Part shown: positions 17,111 to 27,300 of the stretch, one piece after another
How positions within the stretch are numbered: position 1 is the first letter of the stretch
Layout: each line of letters starts with the position of its first letter
Program-made: the position numbers and the translations under genes
The notes under the pieces: model-generated
Database searches by the model: none
The model's input: the letters and a program-made list of their open reading frames with translations, nothing else
What the model was told of the DNA's origin: nothing
Assembly (NCBI RefSeq): GCF_003314975.1
Contig: NZ_QNRF01000003.1
Span: 124,001 to 188,000 of the forward strand
Source of the DNA: Marinomonas aquiplantarum
GTDB lineage: Bacteria; Pseudomonadota; Gammaproteobacteria; Pseudomonadales; Marinomonadaceae
Reading direction: 5' to 3'
Length of the DNA: 64,000 bases

Positions 17111-18096
17111 TGACACGTCGATACAAACCGTCTCTCGTCCCGGTCGCTTTCATTTTAACTCTGGTGGTGCTTTTGGCGACCCTGTTTATAGGGCAACAAG
17201 TCGCTCAAGGAATGACTGGCATCTGGCAATTGCTCACGGGAGAAGCCAGACAATACCAATCTATCGTGGTTTGGCAATGGCGTGCTTCTCGGGCCTTAGG
17301 GGCTTTAATTATTGGTGCTGGTTTGGGTGTCAGTGGTGCGGTGTTCCAATCCTTAGTACGTAATCCATTAGGTAGCCCAGACATTACTGGCTTTAATGTC
17401 GGTGCCTTTACTGGCGTTTTACTCTCCATTGCTTGGTTTGGTAATGTCTATTGGATGAGCGTTTTAGGTGCCATTTTGGGTGGACTCTGTGCCGCTACTT
17501 TGGTCTATCTGTTTGCCTACCGAGAAGGTCATTCCGGCTTTCGTCTGATCATTGTTGGCATTGCCATCAGCGCCACCCTAACCGCTTTTAATCAATGGTT
17601 ATCTTTATCCGTGTCCCTTGAAACTGCCATGACCGCCGCACTTTGGAGCGCAGGTTCGCTGAATGGTATGACCTGGTCTAGAGTCTTACCCGCCGCCATT
17701 TTATTGATCTTGCTAATGTGCATCGCCTTGGCAATGAATAGTCGTATGAAATTACTGGAAATGGGTGACGATACCGCTGCTGCTCTTGGTGTTTCCGTGA
17801 ACAAGAGCCGCTTAGCATTGATGTTTGTCGGTGTATCGCTAACCGCTGTAGCCACCGCCATCACCGGCCCCATTGCCTTTATCTCTCTGGCAGCACCACA
17901 AATTGCTCGCCGCCTAGAAAACAATGCGTCCATTTCACTGACTGCATCCGCAGTGGTTGGCGCTATGTTGTTACTGACCGCTGATTTCTTAGCGCAACAC
18001 GCTTGGCAAGGCATCACCCTACCTGTTGGTCTCGTTACCATCAGTTTAGGTGGTCTGTATTTGGTTTATTTAATTGTACGAGAAGGAAGACTATGA
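17107..18096 (+). CDS. fepG: Ferric siderophore ABC transporter permease
   Basis: The second FecCD-family permease (329 residues), partner of FepD. It shows the corresponding hallmarks (WQWRASRALGALIIGAGLGVSGAVFQ; GPIAFISLAAPQIARRL). It starts in an ATGA overlap with fepD and ends in an ATGA overlap with fepC, so the three are translationally coupled. The ferric complex delivered by FepB (either copy) would pass through the FepDG pore. Confidence 0.92.
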   Translation: MMTRRYKPSLVPVAFILTLVVLLATLFIGQQVAQGMTGIWQLLTGEARQYQSIVVWQWRASRALGALIIGAGLGVSGAVFQSLVRNPLGSPDITGFNVGAFTGVLLSIAWFGNVYWMSVLGAILGGLCAATLVYLFAYREGHSGFRLIIVGIAISATLTAFNQWLSLSVSLETAMTAALWSAGSLNGMTWSRVLPAAILLILLMCIALAMNSRMKLLEMGDDTAAALGVSVNKSRLALMFVGVSLTAVATAITGPIAFISLAAPQIARRLENNASISLTASAVVGAMLLLTADFLAQHAWQGITLPVGLVTISLGGLYLVYLIVREGRL

Positions 18097-18893
18097 GCCC
18101 GAATTCCTCCACTTTATTAGCCGCTGAGTCCGTCACCCTTAGCTACGATCAAACCACGATTGCAAAAGATTTATCAGTACAGATTCCACAAGGTAAATTC
18201 AGTGTGATTGTCGGACCAAATGGCTGTGGTAAATCCACATTATTACGCGCCATGAGCCGCTTATTGGTGCCAGAATCTGGCAAAGTATTGCTAAATGGTC
18301 GCAATATCCATGAACAAACCACAAAGGAAGTTGCCAAGCAATTAGGGTTGTTACCGCAAAGTGCGATCGCTCCAGATGGCATTAAGGTGATGGACTTGGT
18401 TTCACGAGGTCGTTTTCCCCACCAAAAATGGTTCCAACCTTGGCGTGAAGAAGACCAAAAAGCGGTTGATGCCGCCATGGCAGCGACACACATTACCGAC
18501 TTTGCTCAGCATCATGTTGACCAACTTTCTGGAGGACAAAGGCAACGTGTTTGGGTAGCCATGGCCTTAGCACAACAAACACCTTTGCTTTTATTAGACG
18601 AACCAACGACTTACTTAGACATTGCTCACCAGATTGAATTGCTGGATTTATTTCAGGATCTTAATCAAAAAAATGGCCATACCATGGTGGCGGTATTACA
18701 TGATCTGAACCACGCCTGTCGCTACGCGGACAACCTTATTGCAATGAAGGGCGGCCAAATTGTCGCCACAGGCAAGCCAAGTGAAATAGTGACTGAAAGC
18801 CTGATTGAGTCGGTATTTGGTCTACCTTGCCTGATTATTGAGGACCCTATTTCTGGCACACCTTTAGTCATACCTAAAGGCAGATTGGCTTAA
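18093..18893 (+). CDS. fepC: Ferric siderophore ABC transporter ATPase
   Basis: A 266-residue ATPase energising FepDG. Walker A GPNGCGKST, Q-loop LLPQS, signature LSGGQRQR, Walker B LLLLDEPTTYLD and the switch histidine in AVLHDLNH are all intact. ATG 18093 is chosen because it lies in an ATGA overlap with fepG, has AGAAGGA upstream and gives a normal N-terminus. An upstream in-frame extension to 18003 would lie wholly within fepG. It is the last gene of the operon, with a hairpin following. Confidence 0.94.
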   Translation: MSPNSSTLLAAESVTLSYDQTTIAKDLSVQIPQGKFSVIVGPNGCGKSTLLRAMSRLLVPESGKVLLNGRNIHEQTTKEVAKQLGLLPQSAIAPDGIKVMDLVSRGRFPHQKWFQPWREEDQKAVDAAMAATHITDFAQHHVDQLSGGQRQRVWVAMALAQQTPLLLLDEPTTYLDIAHQIELLDLFQDLNQKNGHTMVAVLHDLNHACRYADNLIAMKGGQIVATGKPSEIVTESLIESVFGLPCLIIEDPISGTPLVIPKGRLA

Positions 18894-18905
18894 CATTGAA
18901 GTAAC

Positions 18906-18936
18906 AATGGTGAGGTCACACAACCTCACCATTTCT
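18906..18936. terminator. Hairpin between converging fepC and entS
   Basis: AATGGTGAGGT pairs perfectly with ACCTCACCATT (11 bp, 6-base loop). T-tracts are short, so it may act as a weak bidirectional terminator. Confidence 0.55.
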
Positions 18937-18960
18937 ATGTTTACCTTGATTCAATATTAA

Positions 18961-20247
18961 CTAGGCTGTCACGCCCTTTGTCGAGTCCGCGCTTGGACCC
19001 TCTTCTGCAGGAAATAAGTTCGTATCAATCAATCTGGTGTCTCGTAACGAGCGCACTCCTGCACTTAGCAATAGAGTAACCGCCGCGCAGCCTAAACCTA
19101 ATGTCACCAACCCCATCACTGGCGATAGCACTTTCACAATCATCCCAATGCCAAGCGCACCAGCCGAATCGCCAACCACATCTTGTGCCGTCCAGAAACT
19201 GCCAATGCGACCTAACATATGATCTGGCGTATGACCTTGAACAATCGTATATTGCAGTAACCCCCCAATAGAACCAAGATAGCCAAATACAGCTAATGCT
19301 AACAACATCAAGACTAGATGCCCCATATAGCCTAATGCGGCAACACACAAAAATGAGAAAAACGCGCTAACCAACATCACAATCCCAGGTCGTTTTGCAT
19401 GCCGAACCCAACCACTAGTAAGCGCGCCCAGTGTCGATCCAACCGGTACCGCGGCATACATAAGACCCACTTCAAACGCACCACCGCCAAATGCCGTTGC
19501 CGCCAGAGCAGGAAATAAGATCCGAATGGATTTGGTGACGGCTTCCAATGTTCCTAATGCCACCACAGCGCGAATAATTTTATGGGTGAACACAAATTGA
19601 AATCCATCCAACAAGGAGCGAATCGGATGCTCTTGAGGGCCGCCTTTTTGTGGCTTCATGTTTGGCAAAGTAATTAAGGTAATCAAGGTACAGAAGGTCC
19701 CAATGGCCGCTAAGGTGTAGTTCCATGTCACCCCAAACGACACAATCACAATACCGGCCAGCGCAGGTGAAATCACAGAACCGATACGCACAATTAACAT
19801 ACTCAGGGCGCCTGCGGTGGGCAGATTTTCTCGTCCGACCAAATGCGGTATCGACGCCATTAAGGCTGTCATACCAATGGCACTGAAAAAGCCATCCCAA
19901 AGGGAAATGGCGTAAACCGCCCAAAGACTTGGTTCAGACAAATAAGCATTCGCCGCGAGCAAAACAAAGCCAACCCCACAAATAGAACGTGAAAACAAGA
20001 TTAACCACTTACGATCCATTCTGTCGGCTAACACCCCGCCCAACATCAGACCGATAAACATACCAATGCCATCTAACGCCACAGCAAAACCGACTTGCAA
20101 GCTGGAGCCTGTTAATTCGTATATTTGCACTGGCACCGCAACGTTTAACATGCCAATGCCCAATACAGACATCAAACGAGCAATGAAAATGGCGCGAAAA
20201 TTGGCGTTGGTTTTCAGTAGACTGAAGTCCAATAACCATTTGGACAT
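18961..20247 (-). CDS. entS: MFS enterobactin-type siderophore exporter EntS (copy 1)
   Basis: A 428-residue major facilitator that should export the finished catechol siderophore from cytosol to periplasm. It resembles E. coli EntS along its length: opening LLDFSLLKTNANFRAIFIARLMSVLGIGML, the motif GGVLADRMDRK, and a helix-rich body with about 12 segments. The start has an AAGGAGAGG ribosome binding site. It lies 12 bases after fes1 in the same direction, so fes1-entS1 form an operon transcribed from the palindromic Fur region. A second, diverged copy is at 31737-32996. Confidence 0.92.
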   Translation of the reverse strand: MSKWLLDFSLLKTNANFRAIFIARLMSVLGIGMLNVAVPVQIYELTGSSLQVGFAVALDGIGMFIGLMLGGVLADRMDRKWLILFSRSICGVGFVLLAANAYLSEPSLWAVYAISLWDGFFSAIGMTALMASIPHLVGRENLPTAGALSMLIVRIGSVISPALAGIVIVSFGVTWNYTLAAIGTFCTLITLITLPNMKPQKGGPQEHPIRSLLDGFQFVFTHKIIRAVVALGTLEAVTKSIRILFPALAATAFGGGAFEVGLMYAAVPVGSTLGALTSGWVRHAKRPGIVMLVSAFFSFLCVAALGYMGHLVLMLLALAVFGYLGSIGGLLQYTIVQGHTPDHMLGRIGSFWTAQDVVGDSAGALGIGMIVKVLSPVMGLVTLGLGCAAVTLLLSAGVRSLRDTRLIDTNLFPAEEGPSADSTKGVTA

Positions 20248-20259
20248 AACAACCTCTCC

Positions 20260-21555
20260 TTAGGCATTCGACTTCTCTTGTAGTAAATGCCGCAAACCTT
20301 CAACCAAACCGGATCGCCATGAAAGCCAATCATGCCCACCACAAAAAACATGGTAGAACACATTGGCATTACTATTGCGAAGAGCATGAAACATTTGACC
20401 ATTATATAAACACATATCAGCTTCACCTGAACCAACCGATTGATAAACGGAAAGGTGTTCTGCGTTCAATATTTTGCTTTCCAAGGCTTCTGTCAAACCG
20501 CCTTCGGGAGGACTAGTTAAAATAGTTTTATCAAGGTGTGAGGCATGCATCCGGTTCACTTCTGGCCACCAAAACGAACCGGATAAACTGATAACTTTTT
20601 TATATCGCTCAGGAAAAGTGAGGCCGGCATACAAAGAAGACAAACCACCCAAGCTTTGTCCTGCAACAACATACTCAGATATAGAGCAGGCTGAGTGACC
20701 TAAATGATTTATTAAATCTGGCAATAATTCATTGTGCACAGCCTCCCAAAAAGGTCGATAACAGCTTAGTTCTTGCCAACGAGTTGCCGAATCAATTGAT
20801 GGCACCAAAAGATAATGGGCTGGTCGCAATTGTTCTTGGCTGGTCAGAAAATCTAATACAGACAAACAACCACTTTCCGCTCCCCACCTCTGACCATCAA
20901 GTAAAATAACCAGAGGGGCTTCACCCTTTGCGGTTGAATACAACTGGCAATTACGCTCATTACCTAACCGTTTAGACTTCCAGCAAAAAGTCTTTATCAA
21001 CTCATTTATAACCCTAGGTAAATTCCCTTTATCCCAATCCTCCCAGCCAGCTTCTTTAGAAGCATTGGGCATATGTAATGCTGACGACTCGCCCCAGCCA
21101 GAATTCAATACAGGTAGAGGATTTAATGGGTCCGCAGTTTGCTGAGAGGCGATGGAGATCCACCAATTTCTCTGCGCCTGGACAGAACCATCTCCTTGTT
21201 TTTTAACAATGTCAGGCAATTGATCTGCTGTTAATGGAATAAAAGAATAACTGCCTCGCCAGTGTGAATCGATATGTAACTCTGCAAACCAAACATCGGT
21301 TCCTCTAACCCTCTGCAAGCATTTAGGAGACCATGTATGATGATTTGTGACTGAGTTAACGTCCAATATGACACAAGCAACATCAGATGAATTTTCATTT
21401 CCTTGAGGGTCACGCCATAAAAACTGAACTCTGTCTTGAGTGATTAGAAAAGGACTTCCTAATGCCTTAAACCGCTCCCACCAAAGATGACTTCCCACAC
21501 TCTCAACGTTCTCCCAAAAAACCAACTTAGCATTTAAACCCATCACACTAATCAA
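20260..21555 (-). CDS. fes: Enterochelin (enterobactin) esterase Fes (copy 1)
   Basis: A cytosolic alpha/beta hydrolase that cleaves the triserine lactone of ferric enterobactin-like siderophores so that iron can be released; 431 residues. It has an N-terminal Fes domain (FLWRDPQG, RVRGTDVWFAEL, WRGSYSFIP) and a C-terminal esterase domain. The nucleophile is in GQSLGG, followed by SLSGSFWWPE, and the catalytic histidine is in GGHDWLSW. The start is uncertain: TTG 21555 has AAGGA at good spacing, while the nearest ATG (21543) is 19 bases from it. It is divergent from fepB2 across the 43-bp palindrome. Confidence 0.92.
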   Translation of the reverse strand: MISVMGLNAKLVFWENVESVGSHLWWERFKALGSPFLITQDRVQFLWRDPQGNENSSDVACVILDVNSVTNHHTWSPKCLQRVRGTDVWFAELHIDSHWRGSYSFIPLTADQLPDIVKKQGDGSVQAQRNWWISIASQQTADPLNPLPVLNSGWGESSALHMPNASKEAGWEDWDKGNLPRVINELIKTFCWKSKRLGNERNCQLYSTAKGEAPLVILLDGQRWGAESGCLSVLDFLTSQEQLRPAHYLLVPSIDSATRWQELSCYRPFWEAVHNELLPDLINHLGHSACSISEYVVAGQSLGGLSSLYAGLTFPERYKKVISLSGSFWWPEVNRMHASHLDKTILTSPPEGGLTEALESKILNAEHLSVYQSVGSGEADMCLYNGQMFHALRNSNANVFYHVFCGGHDWLSWRSGLVEGLRHLLQEKSNA

Positions 21556-21633
21556 ATCCGTATCCTTAGCTCACACTCTGCCCAATACAAGTAAATAACA
21601 CCCTAATTAACAATGTAAACCAGATGTAAATTT

Positions 21634-21676
21634 AACAATAACACATATGATAATGATTATCATATGTGTTATTGTT
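21634..21676. promoter_or_regulatory. 43-bp perfect palindrome containing a Fur box between fes1 and fepB2
   Basis: Two 21-base arms are exact reverse complements around the single centre base 21655. The middle reads GATAATGATTATC, a near-ideal Fur core; from GATAAT onward 14 of 19 consensus positions match by eye, and symmetry gives the same on the other strand. It lies between divergent start codons 21555 and 21713. It probably controls both transcription units in response to iron, possibly with two or more overlapping Fur dimers. Confidence 0.85.
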
Positions 21677-21712
21677 GCCGGACAATTTACTATTAAATGG
21701 AAGTACGACGTA

Positions 21713-22756
21713 ATGAAAAAGGCAACCCTAATCTCTCAATTCATTTTATCAAGCATATTGTGTTTACTCATAACCGCCTGCCAAGACACTTCCGAGCATA
21801 CTTCCTCTGACCTTAAAATAGATCAAGTACGAAAAGACAATTCCGGTTGGCCAAGAACCCTCATGACAAGTTATGGTGAAGTTACACTTAGCCAACCTCC
21901 AAAGCGAATCGTCTCAACAAGTATTACAATAACTGGCACTTTGTTAGCTATAGATGCGCCAATTATTGGCTCTGGCGCAACCATTCCAAATACAAATATT
22001 TCAGATGATCGTGGTTTTTTCACACAATGGAGCGAGCTCGCGACCAAAAAGAACCTTAAAGCTCTATATCAGACAGAGCACAATGCAGAGGCCGTTGTTA
22101 GAGCCAATCCAGATCTGATTATTATCTCTCAAACAGGTGGCGACTCTGCCCTTAAACTATACGATCAATTAAAAGACATTGCGCCTACGGTGGTGATAAA
22201 TTACAGCAACAAAAGCTGGATGCAGCTTGCTAATGTATTTGGTGAATTTCTCGGTTTAGAAAATAATGCGGACACTCTAATTCATTCGTTTAACCAGCAA
22301 ATAACCGAATTCAAAAATACCACCACACTCCCCCCACAACCGACAACAGCCTTGGTGTATTATCAAGACGGTACTGGCGGTAATATCTGGACACCTGAAT
22401 CCGCTCAAGGCCAGCTACTCACCCAACTTGGTTTTACGTTAGCCCCTATTCCAGACACCGTTCGCGGTGATTTGAGTATGGGTAAGCGAAATGACATTGT
22501 CATCGCCAGTGGAGAACGTTTTCCAGACGCATTAACAGGAAATACGCTTCTGTTATTTGCAACAGAATCGCCACAAGAAGAAGCCGTTAGAAATAATTCA
22601 TACCTGTCTGACGTACCAGCCGTTGTCAACAATTCCATCTACAGTGTTGGTAATGACACATTTCGACTCGATTATTTTAGCTCTCGCAACATGATCAAAA
22701 GGCTTGAAAACCTATTTAAGAAATCATCCTCCCACAAACTAAGCAGTAACCAATGA
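21713..22756 (+). CDS. fepB: Fe(3+)-catecholate siderophore-binding lipoprotein (copy 2)
   Basis: A second FepB-type periplasmic binding protein, 347 residues from the chosen ATG (MKKATLIS). The signal peptide ends in a lipobox (LLITAC). It is co-linear with copy 1 throughout (QPPKRIVSTSITITGTLLAID; VYYQDGTGGNIWTPESAQGQ; SVGNDTFRLDYFSSRN), so the two are clear paralogues. An upstream ATG at 21647 is rejected because it lies inside the Fur palindrome. No permease or ATPase follows; the gene instead leads into fes2, mbtH and the NRPS, so this protein presumably uses FepDGC. Confidence 0.92.
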   Translation: MKKATLISQFILSSILCLLITACQDTSEHTSSDLKIDQVRKDNSGWPRTLMTSYGEVTLSQPPKRIVSTSITITGTLLAIDAPIIGSGATIPNTNISDDRGFFTQWSELATKKNLKALYQTEHNAEAVVRANPDLIIISQTGGDSALKLYDQLKDIAPTVVINYSNKSWMQLANVFGEFLGLENNADTLIHSFNQQITEFKNTTTLPPQPTTALVYYQDGTGGNIWTPESAQGQLLTQLGFTLAPIPDTVRGDLSMGKRNDIVIASGERFPDALTGNTLLLFATESPQEEAVRNNSYLSDVPAVVNNSIYSVGNDTFRLDYFSSRNMIKRLENLFKKSSSHKLSSNQ

Positions 22757-22860
22757 ATTAATCAAAGCCAAATACATGGTTCAACGGATTTAAGATGAGT
22801 GCAAACAACAAAGTCTTAAAACAACCAAACTAGTAACGAAAAATTTATTTGGGAAATAAC

Positions 22861-24078
22861 ATGACAAGAGTAGCTCCAATTCATCCCGAATTATGTCGGA
22901 CGAATGTCGGCTCCAGTGCTTGGTGGCAACAGATTAAAACCATAGGTACTCCTCTAACAATGGCTCTTGATGCGGATACCACTCTCGTTAGCTTTGTATG
23001 GCGAGATGAAAAAGAAGCGAGTGCAGATATAGAAACAGTTTACATTGACCTGTACTCCAAAACCCCTCACCCAACAAAAGAACTCACTCAGTTAACCCAC
23101 ATTGATAACACTGACGTTTGGTTCTGGGAGACGGAATTACCTAATGATTGGCTAGGCAGTTACTTTCTGATGCCTGCAACAGCTAAACAAACTCCCCCCA
23201 TTCAAAAAAGTCGAGCGGGCATTCGAAACTGGTGGATCCAGTTGATGAAAAGTAATGCCCAACACGACCCTCTTAACCCATTAGCTTCATACAACAATGG
23301 TAGTGGTATCAGACTATCCAGAGTTTGCCTTGATGAAAAAAACCTTTATGTTTTCAAGGACCACAAAGAGCACTCAAAAGGGCAATTACAAACAACAACA
23401 TGGCTCAGCGAAAAGCTGAATAACAGACGTTCTATTTGGCTATATCAGACAGGGAAAAACACCACCAAAATACAACCTATTGTCTTGTTATTGGATGGGC
23501 AGCATTGGGCAAATAATCTTCCTATTTACCATCAACTAGATGAACTAACGTTAGCAGGACATTTGCCTGAAGCCCTATACGTTTTTATTGACTCCATTGA
23601 TGCTTTACATCGCAATACTGAACTCGCCTGCAATCCTGATTTTTGGAATGCCATACAACAAGAGTTAATCCCTTGGATTCTAGAACAATATGCTCTGACG
23701 CCCCCTTATCAATACATTGTGGCTGGGCAAAGCTTAGGTGGCCTTAGTGCCATTTATAGCGCCTTAAACTGGCCTGAATATTTTGCGACAGCCATCAGTT
23801 TATCCGGCTCTTTTTGGTGGCCTGATGTGGAGTCAGTTCCAGGTGAAAGCAAATTCATTCAAAAAATTAAGCATGCCCCTTCTACTTCAACACCATTAAA
23901 CCTTGTAATGGAAGCAGGCTGCTATGAAAAAGACATGCTGGAAGTGAGTCAAATCATGGCCAGAACACTACAAGCCAACGGACATCAAGTTCAATTCAAT
24001 GAATTTAGAGGTGGCCATGATTGGCTGTGTTGGCAACAAAGTCTCATCCGAAGCTTGATCAAAGCGCTTAACTATTAA
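22861..24078 (+). CDS. fes: Enterochelin esterase Fes (copy 2)
   Basis: A second Fes-type trilactone esterase, 405 residues from ATG 22861, which follows GGGAAATAAC; a TTG four codons earlier is a weaker choice. It has the same architecture as copy 1: FVWRDEK and WLGSYFLMP in the N-terminal domain, GQSLGG nucleophile elbow, SLSGSFWWPD, and GGHDWLCW with the catalytic histidine. The proteins are clearly diverged, so they may prefer different scaffolds (intact cyclic siderophore versus linear fragments). The position between fepB2 and the NRPS ties it to that product. Confidence 0.92.
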   Translation: MTRVAPIHPELCRTNVGSSAWWQQIKTIGTPLTMALDADTTLVSFVWRDEKEASADIETVYIDLYSKTPHPTKELTQLTHIDNTDVWFWETELPNDWLGSYFLMPATAKQTPPIQKSRAGIRNWWIQLMKSNAQHDPLNPLASYNNGSGIRLSRVCLDEKNLYVFKDHKEHSKGQLQTTTWLSEKLNNRRSIWLYQTGKNTTKIQPIVLLLDGQHWANNLPIYHQLDELTLAGHLPEALYVFIDSIDALHRNTELACNPDFWNAIQQELIPWILEQYALTPPYQYIVAGQSLGGLSAIYSALNWPEYFATAISLSGSFWWPDVESVPGESKFIQKIKHAPSTSTPLNLVMEAGCYEKDMLEVSQIMARTLQANGHQVQFNEFRGGHDWLCWQQSLIRSLIKALNY

Positions 24079-24114
24079 CCTATTACCTGTCACCAAATTT
24101 AAGGACCATATTGC

Positions 24115-24339
24115 ATGGACAATTCACAATATTTAAATCCATTTGATGATGAATCGCATAATTTTTTAGTGCTTAAAAATCATCAAGACCAATACAGTTT
24201 ATGGCCTGAGTTTGCGGTCCATCCTCATGGTTGGACACACGTTCACGGCCCTGCTTCCAGAAGCGAATGCCTATCTTACGTTGAACGCCATTGGAAAAAC
24301 ATAAACCCTTTCGCTAAGACTGAAGCTGAACTCAAATAA
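24115..24339 (+). CDS. ybdZ: MbtH-like protein (NRPS adenylation-domain chaperone)
   Basis: A 74-residue MbtH-family protein with the conserved NPFDDE start, FLVLKNHQDQYSLWPEFAVHP, and the tryptophans in GWTHVHGP and RHWKNINPF. MbtH proteins bind adenylation domains and are often needed for their folding and activity. It ends 11 bases before the NRPS start, the usual arrangement. It is the only MbtH gene in the window, so it may also serve the second NRPS. Confidence 0.95.
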   Translation: MDNSQYLNPFDDESHNFLVLKNHQDQYSLWPEFAVHPHGWTHVHGPASRSECLSYVERHWKNINPFAKTEAELK

Positions 24340-24350
24340 GGAGTTTTTTT

Positions 24351-27300
24351 ATGGAACGAAAGACACTTCCTCTTACCACTACTCAAGAAGGTATATGGTT
24401 AGCTGATCAAGTCTCAGACGATAAGCATATTTATACGATATCTCATTGTGTTGAACTGAAAGGTGATATCCAAAGCAATCTATTAGAACAAGCCATTCGG
24501 TTAGCATTAGGCGAAGCCGATACTGTACTCGCTTACTACGATAATGGGCAGCAGCATCTCATCGACTTAACAGACAGTTTTCAGGTCGAGAGCATTGACT
24601 TTACAAGCATGAAGAATGGTAGGGAAAACGCTTTTGCTATTATGCAAGAAGATACAAATTTAGACCTACTTCTTACAAATAACCGCCAAACGCCACTGCA
24701 AAAACAAATAATATTTTCCATCGAAGAAGAGGGACATATCGTTTGGCTATGGTATCAACGCTACCATCATATTATGTTAGATGGATTCAGCTTTACTGCG
24801 CTGACTAAACGTGTTGCTGAAATCTATACCAGTCTAGACAACAATCACCCCATTACAGGCTCACCGTTCACTTCAGTCGCTCAGGTAATTGAAGAAGAAA
24901 ACGCTTACAAAGCATCGCAGAAATACGTATCTGATCAAGTATTCTGGCAAGAATACTGCGCAAACTTACCTCCGACCATTAGCCTGTCAAACTCAACAAC
25001 GACAAAAGATCAAAGTTCACCCAGTTTAATTAAACACTCCGTCACCATCTCAACTCATCATTTGGCGACACTAGATACCTTATCAAAGACCATAAAAAGT
25101 AACCGTGCTGAATTATTGATGAGCCTTGTTGCCGCTTATCTGTACCGTATGAATGGACAATCAAACCAGGTGATTGGAATACCATTCATGAGACGCTTAG
25201 GATCTGCTTCTGTGACATCTACAGCCCCAATGGTCAATGTATTGCCGATGAGTATCGAGCTCGATGGTAATATGACTTGGGGAAGTGTCGCAAAACATTT
25301 CAAACAATCTTTAAAACTCATTCGGCGACACCAAAACTACAGCGCAGAACAAATCCAGAGAGACCTGAAAAAGGTCAATTCTTCTGCACTTTACAACACC
25401 CTGATAAATTATAAGCAATTTGACTATGATCTGAATTTTTCAGGTACTGCAGGCACAACACATCATTTAGCAACAGGTCCAGTTGATGACTTAGAATTCA
25501 GCATTATTGTCGAAAAAGACAGAACCTACTTCGAACTAAGAGCTAATTCTCAAAAGTATAATAACGAAACATTAAAAGCACATGGTTGCAGACTATCTAC
25601 CATGCTTAGCAATTGGCTACTTGATGAGCGCCTTCCATTAAGTCAACTCGCTATTCTTCCGGAAGTTGAGTACGAAACTATCATGGCTTGGGGAACAGGG
25701 CGATCATTTGAGCCAAATAACTTAAACAATATATTGGATGTATTCTGGCAGCAGGTAGAGCGTAAACCTGACGCGACTGCTCTAGTATGCCGAGCGCCAA
25801 GTGAGGGGCGAGAAACACGCTATTCTTTCCATGAACTCAGCAATGAAATTAATCAATTAAGCCGCTTTTTAATAAAAAAACTCGAATTGAATGGCGCGAC
25901 AGGAAACTCAGTTATTGCCTGTGCCATGCCTCGAAGCGCTCAATCCATCATTGCTATGATGTCAATCCTTAACACTGGCGCAACATTTTTACCATTAGAC
26001 ATGGATTATCCTCAAGAACGCATGGAAATGATGTGTGAGGATACTTCTCCCATTCTACTATTAAGCCATTCAAGTGTTTCAGTGGAACTCGATATTCCTA
26101 CTTTAAATCTTGATGACGATGCCATCATTGCTTCCTTAGCAACATACTCAAACACGAAACTAACCGAGTTTGAGAGATCGACTCCAAGCGGTAGCGATAT
26201 TGCTTATGTTATTTTTACTTCTGGAAGCACTGGCCGTCCTAAAGGGGTAATGAACACCCATAACGCGATGTTGAACCTATTACTATCTCATCAAGATTCT
26301 ATTTACCGACCTACTCAAAAAGTCGTTCAAGAGCGCTATCCCAATCGCGCTCTTCGAGCGGCACACACACATTCCTTTTCATTTGATTCTTCTTGGTTGC
26401 AAGTTTTTTGGCTTATTCAAGGAGAAGAACTTTATGTATTTGATGAAGACACTCGACGCGATGCTTTCGCCATTGTCGAGGAAGTTCATAATATTAAAAT
26501 CGATGCTATGGACCTTCCCCCTTCTCTGCTTGCACAACTGCTGAACAATGGATTAATGGATGAAGCTAATCATTCAGACCATCAGCCAAGCCTTATTCTC
26601 ATTGGCGGAGAAGCTTGCCCTTCTGCCTTATGGCAGCAACTAAGAAGTTTTCCCAAACTGATCTCTCATAACCTATATGGCCCGACTGAATACACAGTGG
26701 ATACGCTTCGTGCAAATCTGGCAATGCACTTGAATCCAGTCGTCGGAAGACCCATCGCTAATACACAGACTTATATTCTGGATACTCAACTACAACCCGT
26801 CCCTATAGGTATGTTAGGAGAGCTTTATATTTCAGGAGAAGGGTTAGCCCAAGGCTATTTAGCACGGGCTGGGCTGAGCGCCAGTCGCTTTATTGCCGAC
26901 CCTTTTAGTCACGAAGTAGGATGTCGAATGTATCGTACTGGCGATATCGTACGCTGGAATTCAGAAGGCTTTATTGAATTTGTTGGCCGTGGTGATGACC
27001 AGGTAAAAATTAGAGGCTACCGGGTTGAAATAGGAGAAGTTGAAAATGCTCTATCACAACTCGAGGCAGTGGAAAGTGCCATCGTTATTGCTGAAGAAAT
27101 CAACAACAGCCACAGACTGATAGGCTATTGTGCAGTACCAAGCTTGCCGGAACAAAAATTCAAACAATATGGACACTCTTTAGTAGCACTATTAAAACAA
27201 CATTTGCCAGACTACATGGTTCCAGCAGCCATTTGTGTGATGGCCTCCTTACCGCGAAATGTTAGCGGTAAAATCGATAAAAAAGCGTTACCTAACATCA

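Noticed and set aside
18003..18092. Upstream extension of fepC by 30 codons
   Set aside because: It lies inside fepG in another frame and adds residues unlike the ATPase family; ATG 18093 has an ATGA overlap with fepG and a ribosome binding site.
21647..21712. Longer N-terminus of fepB2
   Set aside because: It would place the start codon inside the Fur palindrome; ATG 21713 gives a normal lipoprotein signal peptide.
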